Part shown: piece by piece, positions 9,160 through 17,755 of the stretch
Numbering within the stretch: the first letter of the stretch is position 1
Layout: every line of letters begins with the position of its first letter
Origin: Desulfocapsa sp.
Lineage (GTDB): Bacteria > Desulfobacterota > Desulfobulbia > Desulfobulbales > Desulfocapsaceae
Length of the DNA: 39,035 bases
Direction: 5' to 3'
Assembly: GCA_021737265.1 (NCBI GenBank)
Contig: JAIPEF010000013.1
Location: 1 to 39,035, forward strand
Translations under genes and position numbers: made by a program
Notes under the pieces: model-generated
The model's input: the letters and a program-made list of their open reading frames with translations, nothing else
The model's database searches: none
What the model was told of the DNA's origin: nothing

Positions 9160-10473
9160 ATGAATAATATTATAAGTAAAAAATCTATCTTTACCGCCAT
9201 GCTCCAGGACGGGCCTTTTGCGGTGGGAGACCTTCCTCCCTTTGCTCACCCATTCTCCAAAGAGGCCAAAGAATGGGTCAGAGCAATTGCGGGTGATTCG
9301 CTGATGAAGACCAAGTATCGGGCCGTGAGGAACCAGATATTCGATTTTCTCAGTGTTTCTACTTTTGATGAAATATTGACGCTGATCCACGGTAAGGAAT
9401 TAAGACAAAAGAATAGCAGCAGTGCCCACAGACTCCTTGCCAATATGTTTGGTATTCGGGGAGATGCCCATGTTGTTGACCGTCACCTGCATGACTATGC
9501 CAGAACAGCCGATGATGTCGTCAGTTCCCTGCGGGCTAAAGTTTTGGCACCATACAGTTCACATATTGAGACAACAAATGAGATAGAGACCATCCACGAT
9601 CCGGTGGCCCTGATGCTCATCCTGTTTGATGAACGATTCCATCGTAAGGCACGTTTTGAGGCAAAACGAAAACTGGTGCTCATGAATCTGGCCGGCTCAA
9701 TCGATCAGAGAGAGCGGGAGACACAGATTGAAGAAAAGTTTGCCGGGTTTTTAAGTTTTCTTAATGAGTTTGTCTGGAGTCCCAGTTTGAAAATCGGCGA
9801 CCTGGAACTCTGCTATCTTCACAGTAAACACAGTGCTGAAGAGTTCCGGTGTGAGGACGTAAAGGTGCTGAGTGAGGTGGAGGCTTTGGCAATGTCCCCG
9901 GCTGCCGGTGAAAAACTGACCCTGATCAAACGACGCAGATTTAATGACCAGGGGCGTGAGATTCCCATCTATGTAACCATTCGAAAAAAACAGCCTGCCG
10001 CCAAGGTTCTAAAATTACTGAGAAAAAATGAGAAGAATCCTGCGACAGCGGTTGATGATGAACTGGGTCTCATGGCTGTCCTGAATTCAATCAGTGACGT
10101 GAAACGTTTTCTCCGCCATTTAACAAAAAGTGCGGTCAGGGCAGACTCTTTTATGACTCTGGAGGATATTTCGGACACGCTGACTGGAGGCGAATATGGT
10201 GGTTCGTCTACAGGAAGTTCCAGTAAAACGCCAATGCTTAAGTTTTTTGCCAGGTTGGGCGGCATGCGGGTGGAGTTCATCATCCATACCAACCACTCCT
10301 ATCTCAATTATATGTATCAGCGTGATGTAGCTCATGACGAATATGAGGTCAAGCGTATCTTTGATACCGGAGTTGCTGAATTTCTTTTTCCTTCAGATAT
10401 TTATAATCTTAACATGGAAAAAATCCGTAGCACCCAGCTTGCCAGGTTTAGAAAACGGATTGAGGAGTATTGA
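9160..10473 (+). CDS. Unrecognised protein, C-terminus faintly RelA/SpoT-like
   Basis: This encodes 437 residues without signal peptide or membrane segments. I do not recognise the family. The N-terminal half is helical and charged. The C-terminal part, from about residue 299, shows D-D-E-L-G-L-M-A-V followed by I-S-D-V-K-R-F-L, then G-G-S-S-T-G-S-S, and from 371 V-E-F-I-I-H-T-N-H-S, ending with A-H-D-E-Y. This order recalls the RelA/SpoT synthetase fold (D-x-x-G-x-R, dV, GY-x-S-x-H, vEvQIRT, aaH-x-Y), but key charged residues are not clearly kept. Treat the resemblance as a hypothesis. It probably forms a unit with the degenerate amidotransferase gene. The ATG lacks a clear ribosome-binding site. 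Confidence 0.7.
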   Translation: MNNIISKKSIFTAMLQDGPFAVGDLPPFAHPFSKEAKEWVRAIAGDSLMKTKYRAVRNQIFDFLSVSTFDEILTLIHGKELRQKNSSSAHRLLANMFGIRGDAHVVDRHLHDYARTADDVVSSLRAKVLAPYSSHIETTNEIETIHDPVALMLILFDERFHRKARFEAKRKLVLMNLAGSIDQRERETQIEEKFAGFLSFLNEFVWSPSLKIGDLELCYLHSKHSAEEFRCEDVKVLSEVEALAMSPAAGEKLTLIKRRRFNDQGREIPIYVTIRKKQPAAKVLKLLRKNEKNPATAVDDELGLMAVLNSISDVKRFLRHLTKSAVRADSFMTLEDISDTLTGGEYGGSSTGSSSKTPMLKFFARLGGMRVEFIIHTNHSYLNYMYQRDVAHDEYEVKRIFDTGVAEFLFPSDIYNLNMEKIRSTQLARFRKRIEEY

Positions 10474-10693
10474 TTGTAACTGCTCACTGGGATCACTCAG
10501 CTTGGAGGTGAAAAAAATCAGATAAATTTTGTTGGTAGGTAAAAAAAGTGATATAATTTTATTGGATTCCCGCAATTACCTGTAGGGTTGTGGTAATTTC
10601 AGATAGTTGTATGTCTTGTGATCGGTTGTGATTTTGTATTCCTGGTGGCGCAGTCTCTGCAGCGAACTCATTCTGTTTTTGGAGGGGCCATTG

Positions 10694-11776
10694 ATGAAGA
10701 AAATAGTATACACCATAAGTGTTTTTTTGTTCCTTTTCTTCTCATCAGTACAGGTAAAGGCTGGCGATTATGTTTATGTAGTAAATTCATACGTACATGC
10801 TGTGCTGCCGGAGCCGACCTGGTCGACCGTATCAAAACTTTCTGCGGGAGATCTGGAGCTGGTGGATACATTGGTATTGCCGGCTTGCAACGATGCCCAC
10901 TCCCTGGCCCTGACCCACGATCACGCATATTTGTGGGTGACCTGTCCACCGAGCAACACCATTGAGATCATCGATACTGAAACCTTTGAGATAGCCGATA
11001 CCGTTAATCTCAGTGTTCTTATCAATCCTATGGGAGTAGCATTTGCACCCGATGGCAGTAAAGGGTACGTGACCAGTGATCTTGATGGCTTTGGTGGTGT
11101 TGCAATCAGGAACGCTGCCGACGGTGAACCCATAGGTTTTGTTTTCTTAGGAGCGAGACAGAATTCCATATCCTTTATCCCGGATGGCAGCAAGGCCTAC
11201 GTTATGGATTATCAGAACTCGATTGTCACCGTTATCCAGACATCCGACAATACGTTCAAAACCGTTGATTTTGACGGGACTGCCCTACAGGATGCGGTGG
11301 TATCCCCTGATGGTAGCCGTGTCTATGTCAGCAATATGGACGAAAACCAGATCGAGGTGATCCAAACTTCAGATGATATGGCTCTCGATCCGATAGAGAC
11401 AGATTATATCAGGCCCAGAGGTATTGCTATTTCCCCGGACGGTCGGTACCTCTTCGTCGGACATTACCTGGGATTGGACTCTCTAGTGACCATGTTGCGG
11501 CTCAGCGACCAGACCGTCGTCGCGACAGCAGATATCCCCAGCAACCCGCGGAGAATCGCTATCAACCGGAATGGAACACGGATCTTTGTTACCGAGCACA
11601 ATGAGGATGAAGTCTATGCCTATGATGTATCCGGTGAGACATTAACCTATGCTGCTTCCGCAGATCTCAATGTTTTCCCTGGTTACCAGGCGTCGCCAGT
11701 CGGTATTGTTTTAAGCGAGAGTCCTTTTCCGTGGCATCTTTTCAGGTCGGCGATAGATAACTCCATTGGCAGGTAA
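10694..11776 (+). CDS. Secreted YVTN-type beta-propeller protein
   Basis: This 360-residue protein has a clear signal peptide (KKIVYTISVFLFLFFSS, cleavage near VKAGD). It is then built of repeating propeller blades with the signature S/A-P-D-G-S-x-x-Y-V: AFAPDGSKGYVTS, SFIPDGSKAYVMD, VVSPDGSRVYVSN, AISPDGRYLFVGH, AINRNGTRIFVTE. About six or seven blades can be counted. Such propellers bind ligands or proteins in the periplasm or on the surface, and some relatives are lactonases or c-type cytochrome partners; no catalytic residues identify a reaction here. GGAGGGG sits 8-10 nt before the ATG at 10694, so the longer in-frame start at 10628 is rejected. Confidence 0.88.
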   Translation: MKKIVYTISVFLFLFFSSVQVKAGDYVYVVNSYVHAVLPEPTWSTVSKLSAGDLELVDTLVLPACNDAHSLALTHDHAYLWVTCPPSNTIEIIDTETFEIADTVNLSVLINPMGVAFAPDGSKGYVTSDLDGFGGVAIRNAADGEPIGFVFLGARQNSISFIPDGSKAYVMDYQNSIVTVIQTSDNTFKTVDFDGTALQDAVVSPDGSRVYVSNMDENQIEVIQTSDDMALDPIETDYIRPRGIAISPDGRYLFVGHYLGLDSLVTMLRLSDQTVVATADIPSNPRRIAINRNGTRIFVTEHNEDEVYAYDVSGETLTYAASADLNVFPGYQASPVGIVLSESPFPWHLFRSAIDNSIGR

Positions 11777-12013
11777 GTGCTGGGGGCGGCCACAATATCT
11801 TTCTGGTCATGGAAGTAAGCTAATTGTATCGCCAAACGGCTGAAGCACACAATATTTCCATATTTTCCATATTGACCTTGTCAAGCAGGGGTTTTGATAC
11901 CCTTTTACTGTCTGAAGAATCTATCATACCTTTATCGGCACCAAGGGCTTGGCGGGTTATACAATCGTTCTATCAGGTCTGAAACCATTCGCTTAAAGAA
12001 TAACCGGTTAACT

Positions 12014-14008
12014 ATGAAAAAAAACAACACAGCAACCATTCGCATTCGAAATAGTCAGGAGGTGGATATCTCCCGTGTCGAAATGATGAGGACTTACCTT
12101 GTCAGCCTGATGGATGAGGCTAATTGTCAGAAGTTGATGTACTGCAGTCCCGAAGTAATAGAACCAATTTATAACGGGTCTACCCGCATGAGTCCGGAAT
12201 CAATCTTTATCAATATCGGCTCAGAGGAGGATATGGCCTATATTCGTCGAAGGGCTCTTGCGGCTGGTGAGGAGTTTCAACTGACAGGGAAGAACCATAC
12301 CTGCCATTTTGATGGACCGGGCGATCAGGGCAGGGATACCGCCAATACCAAATATCTGGCCTATCCCGGTACGGAAATCAGTTCCTTACAGAAGAAAGAG
12401 GAACATCGTGCCGGTGTTGTTGAAGTCCGTAACATCATAACCGATATCATGCAGAAAAAAGAGATGATCATCTCGTTCATCTCCCGCGGGCCCATTGGCA
12501 GTCCTGTGGCTGACCCAACCCTGCAGGTAACGGATTCATATTACGTTATTCACAGTGAATTTATGCTGTATCGAATGATGGATCCCGATATGTTTTCAAA
12601 AGATGTTGCCGACAAGGGCTATATGTTCATTAACTATCATAGTGCCGGAAAACTCACTGAGACAAATGCTTCTGCCAATCTTGCTGAACGGCGCATCTAT
12701 ATGGATGTGGAGAGATTTCGTTCCTACAGCTGCAATAACCAGTATGCCGGCAACTCCATTGCCCCGAAAAAAATCAATCACCGATTTGCCAATATGAATA
12801 ATATCCGCAATTACTTTGGTGAGCGCTTGGATGAGCATATGTTTATTGCTGGTTTTGCGATGGAGGATGAGATTGTTTATTTTGGTGGTGCGTATCCCTC
12901 CGGTTGCGGCAAAACCGGGACAGCCATGACCGGAACCCATCTGGTCGGTGATGATCTGGCCAAGCTCTTTATTGACCGGGAGAGCGGCGAGGTACGGGCA
13001 GTGAATCCGGAAAGAGGTATGTTTGGTATAATTGATGGGGTGAACAGGGAAGACGATCCGGAAACCATGGCCGTTTTGACAGGCCAGGAGAATGAGGTTA
13101 TCTTTTCCAACCTGCTGGTGTCTGATGGAAAACCTTACTGGAATGGTATGGGAGAACCTCTGCCGGAAAAGGGATGTAACTTCGAAGGGGAGTGGTCATC
13201 CAAATCGGCAAAACCTGCTTCCCATAAAAATGCCCGTTTCACCATCTTTCTGGACAATCTCGAGAATTATGACCCGGCCACCGAAAATCCTGGAGGGGTA
13301 AAACTGAGTTGTCTTTTATTCGGCGGTCGTGACTACAGGACTATGCCCACAATAGTCATGTCCCATGACTGGATGAGCAGTGTTGTCCATGGTGCCATCA
13401 TCCGTTCGGCCACCACAGCCACTGAAATTGGGACGGATGGAAGTGAAAAAAGATCTCCCTTTGCCAATGAAGCCTTTTTCCCTGCCCCCCTTGCACACTA
13501 TATCAGCCACTATAAAGCCTTTGGGGAAAATCCAAATATTGCCAGGGAAAATCTTCCCTCCGGTTTTCAGGTCAACTACTGGTTGCACAAGAGTGGGCGA
13601 GGGGTGCTGGCTCCCGGAGAACCTGACGGTCTCATTGGTGAAAAGCGGGATACCAAGGTATGGATGCGGATTATGGCCTTGATGCATCAGGGCAAGGTGG
13701 AAACAATCTGGACCCCCATTGGCCGTATCCCGAAATATCGTGACCTGAAAAAGCTGTTTCAAGAGGTGATCGACAAGGAGTATGACAAAGAGATCTACAC
13801 CAAACAGTTCTCACTTTACACCGAAAACCTTATCAAACGGGTGGATATGTCTATTAACGAATTTGCCAAGGAGAAGGGCATGGCGGATGAATTTTTCCAC
13901 GTCCTGGATACCTGGCATCGTGATCTGACTGCTCTCCGGGCAACCATTGGACCGATAGTCATGCCGGATCAGATGATTGAATATGTCGCGGCTAACCAGC
14001 CCCGTTGA
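12014..14008 (+). CDS. pckG: Phosphoenolpyruvate carboxykinase (GTP-type)
   Basis: This encodes about 664 residues. The enzyme interconverts oxaloacetate and phosphoenolpyruvate with GTP/GDP. The P-loop region reads YPSGCGKTGTAM, keeping the P-loop cysteine. The second nucleotide motif is FGGRDYRTMP, followed by HDWMSSVVHGAIIRSATTATE. NPERGMFG, GDDLAKLF and VNYWLHKSGRG also match the GTP family. The position after GKT is Gly-Thr instead of the usual Asn-Leu/Phe, so this is a divergent subgroup and nucleotide preference is not certain. A TTG at 11894 opens the frame earlier, but the ATG at 12014 is chosen although its ribosome-binding site is weak. Its last 59 nt are duplicated at 16519-16577. 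Confidence 0.9.
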   Translation: MKKNNTATIRIRNSQEVDISRVEMMRTYLVSLMDEANCQKLMYCSPEVIEPIYNGSTRMSPESIFINIGSEEDMAYIRRRALAAGEEFQLTGKNHTCHFDGPGDQGRDTANTKYLAYPGTEISSLQKKEEHRAGVVEVRNIITDIMQKKEMIISFISRGPIGSPVADPTLQVTDSYYVIHSEFMLYRMMDPDMFSKDVADKGYMFINYHSAGKLTETNASANLAERRIYMDVERFRSYSCNNQYAGNSIAPKKINHRFANMNNIRNYFGERLDEHMFIAGFAMEDEIVYFGGAYPSGCGKTGTAMTGTHLVGDDLAKLFIDRESGEVRAVNPERGMFGIIDGVNREDDPETMAVLTGQENEVIFSNLLVSDGKPYWNGMGEPLPEKGCNFEGEWSSKSAKPASHKNARFTIFLDNLENYDPATENPGGVKLSCLLFGGRDYRTMPTIVMSHDWMSSVVHGAIIRSATTATEIGTDGSEKRSPFANEAFFPAPLAHYISHYKAFGENPNIARENLPSGFQVNYWLHKSGRGVLAPGEPDGLIGEKRDTKVWMRIMALMHQGKVETIWTPIGRIPKYRDLKKLFQEVIDKEYDKEIYTKQFSLYTENLIKRVDMSINEFAKEKGMADEFFHVLDTWHRDLTALRATIGPIVMPDQMIEYVAANQPR

Positions 14009-14021
14009 AAGGGAAACAGAC
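13950..14021 (+). repeat. 72-bp direct repeat, copy 1 (pckG 3' end)
   Basis: This covers the last 59 nt of pckG plus 13 nt beyond the stop. It matches 16519-16590 at 71 of 72 positions; the single difference is CGGCTAA against CGGCCAA. The two copies flank the amidoligase cassette in the same orientation. Confidence 0.97.
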
Positions 14022-14026
14022 TGGAT

Positions 14027-14057
14027 GAATTGGGGACAGACCACGATTTACCTAAAG
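14027..14057 (+). repeat. 31-bp REP-like repeat, left copy
   Basis: It begins GAATTGGGGACAGACCACG and ends TTTACCTAAAG. It matches 16489-16519 in the same orientation with one mismatch (A for C). The core GGGG-ACAGA-CC(C)C is nearly palindromic, as in REP-type elements linked to IS200-like (RAYT) transposases. That link is from memory. Confidence 0.9.
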
Positions 14058-14257
14058 GTTTTAAATGGATTTTTATGGATTCCGTTCAAGAAGCGATGAT
14101 TGAAACGTTAAGGCATTACACTAATTGATCCGTAGTTACATAGAGTTATGAAGAAACACACAAAATCCCAGATACCCATCCCGATTTCAACCAAAACCAA
14201 GTGGGTGTCTCGGTGTTTTCTCGGTGTTTTGCGGGAGCAGGGATCGGGGCGAACAAG

Positions 14258-14686
14258 GTGAGGCGATGGCTGACGAGACTGTCACTGGTCGTCGGGGCGG
14301 GGGCGCTGGTTCTGATCGGCTGGCTGTGGTTCAGTCTGCTCAGTCCCTGGGGTTATGTTCCGCCCCCGGGTCTGCCGCCGATAGAGCAAGGGATTATGTC
14401 CCGTGTGTTCACCTATGGCACGTTGCGTCAGCCGGCTGTGCGGTGGCTGGTTATCGGCCGCTTAACGCCTGCGCAGCCGGCGACGTTGCCTGACTTTCGC
14501 AAGCAAGGCCTGAACCTGGTTCCAGAGACAGGGGCGCACACCCCGGGGGAGGTATTTGTGGTCGATGCCGAGGCGTTACGCCGACTCGATCGCTATGAAC
14601 GCCTGGGCGTACAATACCAACGCAGCAGGCTCATTCTGGCTTCAGGAGCGACGGCCTGGGTCTACCGCCGTCTGGATAATGACTGA
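14258..14686 (+). CDS. Gamma-glutamylcyclotransferase-like protein, membrane-anchored
   Basis: This encodes about 142 residues from a GTG. It has an N-terminal positively charged segment and one membrane helix (about 5-28), a proline-rich linker, and a cyclotransferase-like domain starting at the substrate-binding motif F-T-Y-G-T-L-R (YGTLR at 53-57). It continues to L-D-R-Y-E-R-L-G, where the family's general-acid/base Glu lies, and A-W-V-Y. The family cleaves gamma-glutamyl-amine bonds, releasing 5-oxoproline. Alternative starts are GTG 14201 (longer) and ATG 14396, which has AAGGGA just upstream and would give a soluble 97-residue enzyme. It stands before the amidoligase and C26 peptidase genes, a known association for making and trimming amide-linked products. 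Confidence 0.78.
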   Translation: MRRWLTRLSLVVGAGALVLIGWLWFSLLSPWGYVPPPGLPPIEQGIMSRVFTYGTLRQPAVRWLVIGRLTPAQPATLPDFRKQGLNLVPETGAHTPGEVFVVDAEALRRLDRYERLGVQYQRSRLILASGATAWVYRRLDND

Positions 14687-14805
14687 CACATGAGCTATTT
14701 GCAAAAATTGGCATCCTTGCAACCATTGAGAATGGCGGTTCATCCTTGAAGCGTACGCCTCTTGCCATTTTGCAAGAGGCTCACATAACGGAGACATATC
14801 AAAAT

Positions 14806-15804
14806 ATGCAATCGACAAATACTGAGCTGAAGCAGCCGCCGTGGCTGGAAAATGCCGAGGGCAAGACCCGACGCGTCGGGGTCGAACTTGAGATGAGCGG
14901 CCTCAATTTTGATGCACTGGCCGAGCAGGTGGCCGACTTTTTCGACCTCGACATCACGTCGAGCGGGCGCTACGAGCGCCTGCTGCAGGGTGATCCGGCC
15001 GGTGACTGGGTGGTCGAACTGGATTATGACCTGCTCAAGCGACTTGGCCGCGAGGAGCGCGGGAATGGGGCCCTCAAGGATGAGATCAATCGGTCAGCCG
15101 AAGAGGTGCTTGCATGGGCCGCCAAGGCACTTGTGCCGGTGGAAATCGTCGGCCCACCGCTGCCACTCGACCGGCTTGGCGATGTGGAGGGATTAATCGT
15201 ACACCTGCGTAAAGCAGGTGCCAAGGGTACCTCGGACAGCGCTGTCAACGCCTTTGGCATGCAGTTGAATCCTGAGCTGCCGAGCCACGACCCCAGTGCT
15301 ATCACTGCCTTTCTCAAGGCCTTTTTATGTCTTTATGACTGGCTGTTCGTGCGCGCTGACATCGATCTTTCGCGTCGGGTGACCAGCTACGTCGACCCGT
15401 TTCCGACTGACTATGTGAAGAAGCTCCTCGTAGCAGATTACTGGCCCGATCTCGCGACCCTAATCGATGATTATCTGGCCGACAACCCAACCCGTAATCG
15501 CGCGCTCGACATGCTTCCGCTGTTTATGTTTCTTGATCAAAAGCGGGTGCGCGCCAGAACGGATGACGTGCTGATTAAGGCGCGTCCCACCTTCCATTAC
15601 CGCCTGCCAGATTGCAAAATCGACAACAGCGACTGGGGACTTTATATGGCGTGGAACGACTGGGTGGAGGTCGAGCGCCTGGCTGCGGATGAAGAGCGCC
15701 TGCAAGCCTGCTGCGAAGCTTACCTCAAATTTCTTAACAGTCCGATCAATCGTCTGTTCAGCAAATGGGCAACGACCGTGCAGAAAGAATGGCTGGACCA
15801 GTAA
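14806..15804 (+). CDS. Amidoligase (glutamine-synthetase-like ATP-dependent ligase)
   Basis: This encodes 332 residues. The opening RRVGVELEMSGL carries the metal-binding Glu motif of the amidoligase_2 family (COOH-NH2 ligases with the glutamine-synthetase fold). Further matches are DWVVELDYDL, VNAFGMQLNPE and a central RRVTSYVDPFP segment. These enzymes form amide or peptide bonds from a carboxylate and an amine with ATP. Partners here are a cyclotransferase-like protein upstream and a C26 gamma-glutamyl hydrolase downstream that overlaps by 16 nt, so a gamma-glutamyl-type conjugate is the likely product. A TTG at 14746 is rejected in favour of ATG 14806, with CGGAGA upstream. G+C is higher than in flanking genes. 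Confidence 0.88.
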   Translation: MQSTNTELKQPPWLENAEGKTRRVGVELEMSGLNFDALAEQVADFFDLDITSSGRYERLLQGDPAGDWVVELDYDLLKRLGREERGNGALKDEINRSAEEVLAWAAKALVPVEIVGPPLPLDRLGDVEGLIVHLRKAGAKGTSDSAVNAFGMQLNPELPSHDPSAITAFLKAFLCLYDWLFVRADIDLSRRVTSYVDPFPTDYVKKLLVADYWPDLATLIDDYLADNPTRNRALDMLPLFMFLDQKRVRARTDDVLIKARPTFHYRLPDCKIDNSDWGLYMAWNDWVEVERLAADEERLQACCEAYLKFLNSPINRLFSKWATTVQKEWLDQ

Positions 15805-16517
15805 TCGCTATCACGGGACCAGAGCATGGCGCCTTTGGACCTCGCATGTTGGTGTCACTAGCAGTACGTCTTTATGGCGGCCGCCCGTTGCAATTGCGCC
15901 CGGGCGACGAAGATCAGAGCCATGATTATGATGGCGTGGTGGTAACCGGTGGTCACGATGTTGAGCCGGTGCTCTATGCGGCCGAACCCGAAGTCGAACC
16001 CAACTATGACACTGCACGCGACGCGCTGGAAATCGCCGTCATTGCGGACGCACTTGCGCGGGGACTGCCCCTGCTCGGCATCTGCCGAGGCGCACAACTG
16101 CTTAATGTCTACCGGGGCGGCACGTTGCATCAGGAGCTGCGATCACAGCGCCGGAAAACATCCGACCGGTGGACTGTGCTACCGCTCAAGACACTGTGCA
16201 TCACAGACCAGTCGGAAACCCGGGACAGCCTGTTGTTAAGCACACTCTTTGGACGGGGACGCTCTCGCATCAACAGCCTGCACAATCAGGGTATTGATCG
16301 CATCGGTGATGGTCTCAAAGTAACCGGCCGTGACCTCGATGGTATCGTTCAAGCCGTGGAAGATCCGTCTGAGACTTTTCTGATTGGCGTACAATGGCAT
16401 CCCGAATTTCTTCTCTATTTGAAAAACCAGCGCGCTCTGTTTTGTGAACTGGTCAAAAGGGCACGATTACATAGCCAACAACTCAGAGGAATTGGGGACA
16501 GACCCCGATTTACCTAA
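15789..16517 (+). CDS. Peptidase C26 / gamma-glutamyl hydrolase-like amidotransferase
   Basis: This encodes about 242 residues of the class I GATase fold with an intact catalytic set: the nucleophile in LLGICRGAQLLNV and His-Glu in GVQWHPE. DYDGVVVTGGHDVEP and N-x-D-x-A-R-D also match the PuuD-like hydrolases of gamma-glutamyl amines. ATG 15789 gives MAGPVIAITGPE, the natural family start, and overlaps the amidoligase stop by 16 nt; ATG 15765 is an alternative. The last nine residues (GIGDRPRFT) and the stop codon are supplied by the 31-bp repeat at 16489-16519. The native C-terminus has therefore been replaced on insertion, apparently without touching the catalytic core. Confidence 0.9.
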   Translation: MAGPVIAITGPEHGAFGPRMLVSLAVRLYGGRPLQLRPGDEDQSHDYDGVVVTGGHDVEPVLYAAEPEVEPNYDTARDALEIAVIADALARGLPLLGICRGAQLLNVYRGGTLHQELRSQRRKTSDRWTVLPLKTLCITDQSETRDSLLLSTLFGRGRSRINSLHNQGIDRIGDGLKVTGRDLDGIVQAVEDPSETFLIGVQWHPEFLLYLKNQRALFCELVKRARLHSQQLRGIGDRPRFT

Positions 16518-16519
16518 AG
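16489..16519 (+). repeat. 31-bp REP-like repeat, right copy
   Basis: It begins GAATTGGGGACAGACCCCG and ends TTTACCTAAAG, 30 of 31 identical to 14027-14057. It encodes the tail and stop of the C26 gene and runs directly into the second pckG 3'-end copy. Confidence 0.9.
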
Positions 16520-16590
16520 ACCGATAGTCATGCCGGATCAGATGATTGAATATGTCGCGGCCAACCAGCCCCGTTGAAAGGGAAACAGAC
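16519..16590 (+). repeat. 72-bp direct repeat, copy 2 (displaced pckG 3' end)
   Basis: 71 of 72 identical to 13950-14021, with no coding continuity to its left. It marks the right edge of the cassette and is followed after 33 bp by the stop of the ChaN-like gene. Confidence 0.97.
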
Positions 16591-16623
16591 AGGGGCCAAC
16601 GCCGGGACGGGTGGTCTGCACTC

Positions 16624-17493
16624 CTATTCCGCCAGCAGGTAATCCGCATTTTTGGAGGTTATCGGCTGTTTTAAAACCTCTTCCGAGGCAGCCGGAAGGA
16701 TAACAAGCGTCCTCTCCTTGGATCTCTCCTCGAGATACTCAGGTACTCCCTGTTTCATGCAATGGTTGATCCCGGCAAGTACAACCAGCGTTTTTTCAGG
16801 ATTCTGTTCAAGATACTTTCCGGCGTAAAGAGCCATTGTTTTATCCCGCAGCATGTGAGCCTCGCAGAAACGTCGAAAGAGGGTGCCGTTGTCACCTCGA
16901 CTGGCAAGTATACCGCGCAGCAGGAGCATTTGAGCGGAATTCGGTTTGCAATAGATATTGCCTGGAAGATTTTCTTTTTCCTGTGGGGTGAGAGAGTGGA
17001 AACCCTGCCTGGCCATTTTACCTGAAATTGACTTGGGTAGATTGAGCCCCAGCAGGGGAATCTTTTTCTTTTGGGCATAAAGAAAGATCGCTTCATACAT
17101 GGAAAACGGGATTTGCCAGTTCTGATGGTAGCCTTTGGTAAAATCTTCGAGACTAATGGAGCCCTCTATCCAGTTGTCGAGTAATGGCTGACTTGTGAAA
17201 GGAAACATTTCAAGACCGATGGCGACATCTGCTCCTCTGTCATGAAGCCCCTGGATAATTGTCAGTTGATTTGTATGGTGCCGGGCAACCGTATGTGCCT
17301 CTCCTATACAGACTGCCCTGAAATCGGAGAGATTTTCTGCCAGTTGTGATGTTTCGTCGGGTTTTAAGGTATCAAGGGGTAGGGGAGTGGTCGGGGCACA
17401 GCCGAAGGCAAAGAGTTGGAAAAAGAGGACAAGGGTGACAACAGATACTGCCATTCCGGCAGAGGCTCTTTTTTTAGATTGAGTAGCTGTCAT
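16624..17493 (-). CDS. ChaN-like haem-binding-type lipoprotein
   Basis: This 289-residue protein has a lipoprotein signal (hydrophobic stretch then FAFGC, lipidated Cys at about residue 32). The ChaN/DUF399 domain follows, with the hallmark GEAHTVARHH near residue 64, IGLEMFPFTSQPLLDNW, and VLAGINHCMKQGVP near the C-terminus. ChaN of Campylobacter is an iron-regulated lipoprotein that binds stacked haems, so haem/iron handling at the envelope is the family-level expectation. The gene was probably convergent with pckG before the cassette inserted between their 3' ends. No operon partner is evident. Confidence 0.87.
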   Translation of the reverse strand: MTATQSKKRASAGMAVSVVTLVLFFQLFAFGCAPTTPLPLDTLKPDETSQLAENLSDFRAVCIGEAHTVARHHTNQLTIIQGLHDRGADVAIGLEMFPFTSQPLLDNWIEGSISLEDFTKGYHQNWQIPFSMYEAIFLYAQKKKIPLLGLNLPKSISGKMARQGFHSLTPQEKENLPGNIYCKPNSAQMLLLRGILASRGDNGTLFRRFCEAHMLRDKTMALYAGKYLEQNPEKTLVVLAGINHCMKQGVPEYLEERSKERTLVILPAASEEVLKQPITSKNADYLLAE

Positions 17494-17755
17494 TTCCGGT
17501 ACCCTGTTGCCCTCTTTGGATTATTTCCAAATGAAGGAGTTAATAAGGTTCTTAACGTTTCTCTGTTTGTATGATGAATTTGATTTATAGAAAATCAAAG
17601 GGTTATCGTCAAGTGCTGTGGTTGATTAATCTGGCCCCGGTCACCAGCTTACGGTTTCTCTTGAGTTAGAAAGCTTCCCGGAAGCAAGTCGAATGAAAAA
17701 GCGAGTACGAATAGATATAGATTATCGCAAGGATTGTTGATGGGGATTTAAAGAC
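17494..17755. other. Non-coding stretch upstream of the ChaN-like gene
   Basis: 262 bases with no convincing gene. It should contain the promoter of the minus-strand ChaN-like gene. No clear operator or hairpin stands out apart from the ACGTGC/GCACGT near-palindrome starting at 17754. Confidence 0.5.

Larger units (their letters stand above)
14022..16518 (+). mobile_element. Transferred amidoligase cassette bounded by direct repeats
   Basis: About 2.5 kb lies between two copies of the pckG 3' end and, just inside these, between two copies of a 31-bp GGGGACAGACC-type repeat. The genes within (14258-16517) are visibly richer in G+C (runs such as GCGCGCTGAC, CGCGGCC-type codon ends) than pckG and the ChaN-like gene outside. 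No integrase or transposase is present. I read it as a compact horizontally acquired cassette inserted between two convergent genes. The mechanism could be integrase-type insertion at a gene 3' end or repeat-mediated recombination. Confidence 0.7.

Noticed and set aside
11821..12013. Upstream TTG start (11894) for pckG
   Set aside because: The extra 40 residues do not resemble the family N-terminus, and no ribosome-binding site precedes the TTG.
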